Shown here piece after piece: positions 59,345 through 64,000 of a stretch of 64,000 nucleotides of DNA (positions within the stretch are counted from its first letter, which is position 1; each line of letters starts with the position of its first letter). The position numbers were made by a program, and so were the translations under genes. Location: assembly GCA_003254925.1 (NCBI GenBank), contig QANZ01034142.1, positions 22,071 to 86,070 on the forward strand. Reading direction: 5' to 3'. The notes below the pieces were generated by a model. The model searched no databases. It had not been told where the DNA came from and saw only the letters and a program-made list of their open reading frames with translations. This stretch comes from Chamaecrista fasciculata (lineage: Eukaryota > Streptophyta > Magnoliopsida > Fabales > Fabaceae).

Positions 59345-59993
59345 ATATTATTATTATAATTAGGCCAAAGTGCGAATTTGGTCCTGTAACTTTGCTTCAG
59401 GTCTCAAATCAGTCTTATATCTTTTTTTGTCTTGAATTTGGTCCTGTATCTTTACTCCAGGTCCCAAATCAGTCCTATATCTTTTTTTTGTCTCAGTCTT
59501 GGTCTCATATGTTTTGAAAACCTCCTGTTGTTAGTCCTCCGTCCATTTTAAATTACAGTTTAGTCATGAAAACTTCAAGTTCCTTTCACTTTAGTCCCTG
59601 ACTATCAAAATGAAAGTGAAAGAGAATCCCTGAAGATTCTCAAACCTTACATCTTGGTTCCTAATCCATGAATTCTTCATGAAATGGAATAGAAATGCAA
59701 ATTTTTGAGGAGAGAGGTGATAGAAGAAAGTTTGAATTTTCGAAAATTCTTTCTTAAAGTATTTGAGGACAATTATTTGAGTGAGATTTCAGTGAGGATT
59801 GGAGTTTTTGGCTGAGTTCTTGAGTTTCTCAGCGATTTCCGTACGTTTTCTGGCGAGTTTGGGGCATTTCGGATGGGTTTTAAATTTTTTGCATTTTCAG
59901 TTTTGGTCCCTTTATCTTTTGCTTTAATTTGTGTTGTTTTTGCATTTCTATTTCATTTCATGAAGAATTAGGACTGAGACAAGAAAAGATATA
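59345..59993. mobile_element. MITE-like 'ggtcctgta' element next to the MULE
   Basis: It begins aggccaaagtgcgaatttgg and repeats 'ttggtcctgta', 'caggtctcaaatcagtc' and 'cctatatctttttttgtc' twice at its left. The right end (taggactgagacaagaaaag) is the complement of part of the left. The middle (59640-59940) is non-coding. Confidence 0.55.
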
Positions 59994-60275
59994 GGGTAAA
60001 TTGCAATTTGGTACCCTGTGGTTAGGGGCGTTTCCCATTTGGTACCCTGAAAGAAAAATTTTTGCATTGTGGTACCCCGTGGTTTGCACCGTTAGCAATT
60101 TGGTCCCCTGAGGTTTTTTTCCGTCTGCATTTCACGGAAAAGAAGCACGTGACTGTCACGTGACTGGTTTAAATACGAAATTGCAGCCATTTTTTGCCAT
60201 TCCAAACCCTAAACTAGCCGGTCTCCTCCAAATTCTCTCAACTTTTCCACTGAAACCCTAATCCACACCAAAATC

Positions 60276-60799
60276 ATGTCGTCGTGCTCTGTCTGGTCTA
60301 AGTTTTCGGCAGCTTCATCAAGACGCTATGATGAACCGTTATCGGGAAGGCGATGTTATTGTGGTGAGTTTGCGGTTACTCGCACGTCATTGAAGCCTAG
60401 AAGTTTTGGACGGAAATTCTTGACTTGCCCTAAGTTTAAGGTACGAAAATGTTAATTATTTATAGTGTTGACTAATTTTTTTTCATTTTAAACATTGTGC
60501 TCGTTTTTTTTTTCTTGACTTGCCCATTGTTTCAGATGAGTCAATGCAAGTTTTTTGACTGGATCGGTCCTATACCTTGTTGTTATGCTCTTGAGGTTGG
60601 CCTTCTGGTGCAGGAGAAAATTCAGAAGCTTGAAAAAGAAATTGGACAGTTGAAGATGAAAGGAGAAGTGGCTATCTCTCTTAGAAGACAAAAGCTTTAC
60701 CTTGGAATGTTGGTTGGGTCATGGATGCTTTTTGGGTTGTATATAGCAGTCAACCATTTTGGTATGAAATCTGCCAAATATGGTTACTACTTACCATGA
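60276..60799 (+). CDS. zf-GRF zinc-finger protein with C-terminal membrane segment (2 exons)
   Basis: Model: join(60276..60440, 60536..60799), 142 residues, with donor gt at 60441 and acceptor ttcag ending at 60535, in phase. The GRF zinc finger is complete only when spliced: C27-x-C29 in exon 1, then C51 (LTCPKFK) and C59 (SQCKFFDW) across the junction. GRF fingers bind single-stranded nucleic acid in DNA-repair proteins. In plants, small zf-GRF genes of this form are numerous and often occur in transposons. A charged, coiled-coil-like helix (QEKIQKLEKEIGQLKMKGE) and a hydrophobic span near the end (MLVGSWMLFGLYIAV) follow. It lies head-on to the transposase gene, suggesting a second gene of the same element (inferred). 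Confidence 0.82.
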
Positions 60800-61914
60800 A
60801 GATGTGACTTAGGTTGTGGATCAAGGCTTGCTAATTATATGATTTATACTAACCATGAAGAATTGGGATGTAATGCAACTCTTTTGAATGTAATGTAACT
60901 ATTTTGGATGTAATGCAACTATTCTGTATGTAATTTTAGTCTTTTGTATGTAATGCAAGTCATGGCAAATTTTGGAATGTTAGGCTATGTGTAATCCTGA
61001 TTCTACTGATTAATTTTGTTGACATTATTGGTATTGTAATGAATCTACTGATTCAACTGATGTTAGGCAATGAGAATTTGTTTGACTCTTTTGGTATTGC
61101 AATGAATTTTATTGACATTATTGGTTAGTATTGTGGATGATAAGAAATGGCAAAGTATGAGAAGGTCAGGGACTGTTTTGACATAGCAGAAACTTGAAGG
61201 GACTAAAACCAATTTCTTTACAAAATGTAAATGATAAGGTAAGGAAAGGGGACTGTTTTGACAGTACAAATTCGAAGGTTCCCTGTTGATATGACCTAAA
61301 AAATGACCAATTTAGGCAATTTAAAGCATTTAGCCAATTTGAAGCATTTAGGCAATTTATTAAGAATAGTAAGACTAAATTGATATACCGTGAAATTGCC
61401 ATTGATTATCTTCCTATAAAACACAGCAAGTTCCCATTGATGTTCCCATTGACATACCGTGAAATTGCCATTTTTTAAGAATACAACATCATAAATTGCC
61501 ATTTTTTAGGCATACCATAAATCAAGTTTTAAAGGCAACCAAAATTGATAATTCAACAAATTTCCCTGTCATCATGAATTATAAATTTCCCTGTCATACC
61601 ATAAATTGCCATTTTTTAGGCATACCATAAATCAAATTTCCCTGTCATCATGAATTATAATGTGCTATTCAACAAACTAATAACTGAAGATGCATACTTG
61701 ATAATTGAAGATGTAAATTGAGATTGATAAGTCTTACACATAGTCTTACACATAGATTGATAAGTCTTACACATAGATGCAAATATACTAAACTAACAAA
61801 GTTGTCCCAAAAAATTGTTGTTTCCATCAACCAACAACAAAGTATTCCCAAAAATTTTGTTAACAAGTCATAGACAAACTATCATAAAACAACTAGACAA
61901 AACAGTCTTCATGT
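60800..61914. other. Region between zf-GRF and transposase genes
   Basis: Holds both 3' ends. Short tandem repeats are seen: 'gtatgtaatgcaactatt'-like units at about 60865-60965, and 'accataaattgccatttttt' units at about 61490-61640. No coding frame is supported. Confidence 0.6.
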
Positions 61915-63974
61915 TCACTTATTCAACTTCCTCTTCTTGTTCCCAGGACTTTGGCTTTGGCTGCGAGTGGTAGGACCAATCCTCAGTGGACTTTGGCTGC
62001 GCGTCAGAGGTCTTGAGGTAGGATACCAAGAAGCCATAGTCTGAAATGAAATGAAACAGAAAATATGAAAATTAAAAAAAAAACAGACAAGCAACTAAAC
62101 ACTAATATCTGCAATAGGTTCTCATCTAAGTAGGTTCTCAACTAAACACTAAACAGACAACCAATATTTTCATTTCTATTAACTAGTCATAACCATTGGT
62201 GTTGATTTTGGGATGCTCTATTGCATAACAGCTTGTAGGTTCTCATCTAAGGGGTATGTGCTGCTTGTTGCTGCCAGCTATACTACTAATTGCTGGAATT
62301 AGTCATCCGATAGAAACTAACAAATTACTGAGGCCAAACTAAGCAACAGCAGATATATGATCATTATAAGCAGAGCTAACAAATTACTGAGGCCAAACTA
62401 AGCAAACCGATAGAAACTAGCAACAACCAATAAGACAATCATGCTTGGAGTGTCATGGCCAGAACAAATCTATAGTTAAAGACTCTAAAGAATGAGTTAG
62501 GAATGACCTCACTATGTTGAGAAGTCTGACTTCGTTGTGTAGCTCGAGGACTCTACAATAAACATATTTCAACCACGATTAGAAGTCCAAAAATTTACCC
62601 GAGCACCAATCAAAATCTCATACATCTCATACATACCTTGAATGGTGGATTTTTTCCCCTCATCTGACTATAAACCTCCTTTGCCTTAGGTGGCCCAGAA
62701 TCATTTTGGAACTTCTTACGCGGTGCAATTTTTTTGACTAGCAACTTCTTAGCCTTAGGTGGCCCACCAGTGGCAGCAGTAGAATTAGCACTAGTGGCAG
62801 CAGCTGAATTAGTAGCTGAATTAGCAGCAGTGGTAGCAGCAGCAGCAGTGGCAGCAGCTAAATTATCAGCAGTGGCAGCAGCTGAATTATCACCAGCGGC
62901 AGCAGCTTCAGCTTCAGCATTCTACAACAATTGAATAATTGTATAAGAAATTATCTTGAAAGATAAATAATACAAAATATGAGTGAGTCTCTAATTTCAT
63001 ACCTGTGCATTCTTCAATCTCATTAACCTATGTCTCCTTTGCCACGGTGTTTCTCCAGTAACTGATGACTTACAAGTCCTGGAGTTGTGGCCAATCTTGT
63101 GACACTTCCCACATTGTATAGGTTTGTATTTCCTAGGCAAAGAATATGGATTCCTGGGCTCATCAGCAGCTTTTTTCCTACACTTCCTTGGCCTTCCTGG
63201 AGGCCTCATGATCAATAGTGGAAGGAGTGGTGTTGTACCAGTTCGTATCCATAACAGCTCCCCTGGCAAGGCTGTTATACACGCTGCATATGTCCTCATA
63301 TATGCATCCTTACTATAGCATTCATGCAAAAAATGTTCTGGATTTTGATGACTTGATTGGATGGCAGACACAGCATGCTTACATGGGATCCCTGTCAATG
63401 CCCATAACCGACAAGTGCACTCACGGGTGTTTAAGTCTACAACATGAGTTCCATCATTCGACATTACCTCATAGATGAATCTACCCGAAGGCTCTGCAGT
63501 ACAAAATCTGGAATCATTTTTAATCCTCTCCAACTTGTCCAAGATATTAGGACAATAGGGCCCACCAAACTTGTCCATCCCAGACCTTTTGACATAAAAC
63601 CTATGCATAAGCTTGTGTCTAATCCACTCTAATAGAGAAATTATAGGTTTTTCCCTCGCCTCCCGAATATAGTTATTGAAAGACTCGCACATATTGTTGG
63701 TCAAGTCATCACATAAAGACCTAGTGGAAAAATGAGAGATACTCCAAAGGCTAGGATCAACTTTTACCAGATCATCATATGCTTCACCATTCAACTTCTT
63801 CACCTCCTCCATTCTTCTAAAAAATTCCTGCGGTGTAGATGCATAAGCGCATGCCCACATGGCATCTCTCAATTCCTTGCCCTTGTGGTTGTTCTTGAAG
63901 TTGGCATACATATGGCGCATGCAAAACCTATGCTCTACATTTGGATACAGCTCATCAAACACATACTCTAGCCC
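61915..63974 (-). CDS. MULE transposase, C-terminal part (gene continues past the window)
   Basis: Model: complement(join(61915..62040, 62508..62552, 62637..62921, 63003..63974)), with more exons expected right of 64000; 475 residues seen. An acceptor at 63976-63975 opens this part (GLEYVFDELYPNVEHRFCM). The first exon has the end of the MULE transposase fold (HRFCMRHMYANFKN, DLTNNMCESFNNYI), a SWIM zinc finger (CTCRLWALTGIPCKH) and, after a GRPRK basic patch, a CCHC knuckle (CGKCHKIGHNSRTC). The next exon is an Ala/Thr/Asn-rich low-complexity stretch from GCn/GCT repeats, then a Lys-rich tail; the last exons are Ser/Arg/Gln-rich. No stops or frameshifts are seen. The catalytic Asp residues lie in the missing part. 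Exon phases of the small 3' exons fit but need transcripts. Confidence 0.85.
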
Positions 63975-64000
63975 CTACACAACAGTCAAAGAACAACAAA

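Larger units (their letters stand above)
59994..64000. mobile_element. Left part of a Mutator-like element (MULE), right end outside the window
   Basis: From 59996 a repeat-type terminus (gggtaaattgcaatttggta ... ggtaccctgtggtt) begins, of the kind also seen as a scrap at 29625. It is followed by a zf-GRF gene (+) and a MULE transposase gene (-) facing each other. The other terminal inverted repeat must lie beyond 64000, so the element is inferred, not bounded. Confidence 0.5.

Noticed and set aside
62734-62934. Ala/Val-rich plus frame
   Set aside because: Antisense of the GCT-repeat exon of the transposase gene.

Overview
The window is nuclear DNA of a eudicot plant, taken from a draft scaffold. 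It has two runs of N (28572-28993 and 39516-40132) and single Ns at 3294, 19578 and 50076. Genes have introns with GT/AG borders, intergenic DNA is very AT-rich, and small transposons are dense. The proteins are plant types: a UVR-motif/SnoaL-like protein, a DUF3527 protein, a COPT copper transporter, a TIC20 chloroplast import subunit and GH127-like/AbfB wall proteins. I cannot name the species.

Layout. 1-6.6 kb: a 5'-truncated LINE with target-site duplication, the UVR/SnoaL-like gene (+), and an RTE-type LINE remnant with a palindromic 5' end. 7.4-11.6 kb: the DUF3527 gene (-) and its leader. 11.7-22.3 kb: no credible gene; a Helitron-like element, several fold-back MITEs and two striking inverted repeats. 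22.4-27.5 kb: COPT (+) and TIC20 (-), tail to tail. 27.5-29.3 kb: fold-back elements and a gap.

30.4-37.4 kb and 51.3-58.8 kb, both minus strand: two intact tandem copies of an 11-exon gene for a secreted GH127-like (DUF1680) enzyme with a C-terminal AbfB domain. I reconstructed 890 and 886 residues from splice sites, with all phases agreeing. The repeated unit seems to run from about 26.95 to 38.7 kb and again from about 47.26 to 59.36 kb, because a scrap of the TIC20 upstream intron also lies left of copy 2. About 2.15 kb in the middle of the two genes (exons 8 to 4 with introns) looks identical, while the flanks have diverged. This suggests gene conversion or a recent non-allelic exchange, and copy 2 keeps a broken stub of its old exon 8. 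Several hAT-like MITEs with 8-bp target duplications sit in one copy, and the other copy shows the empty site.

The spacer (38.7-47.2 kb) holds a gap, a degenerate tandem array of about 240 bp and a probable solo LTR of about 3.15 kb, itself split by a hAT-like element. The LTR carries four hairpin units with an almost invariant loop and covarying stems. 47.2-50.3 kb is more fold-back elements, one with telomere-like repeats. 60-64 kb appears to be the left part of a Mutator-like element with two convergent genes: a zf-GRF/membrane-anchor protein (+) and a MULE transposase with SWIM and zinc-knuckle motifs (-), cut by the window end.

All splice models come from reading the sequence; none is backed by transcripts. 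Boundaries of MITEs without a clear target duplication are approximate.
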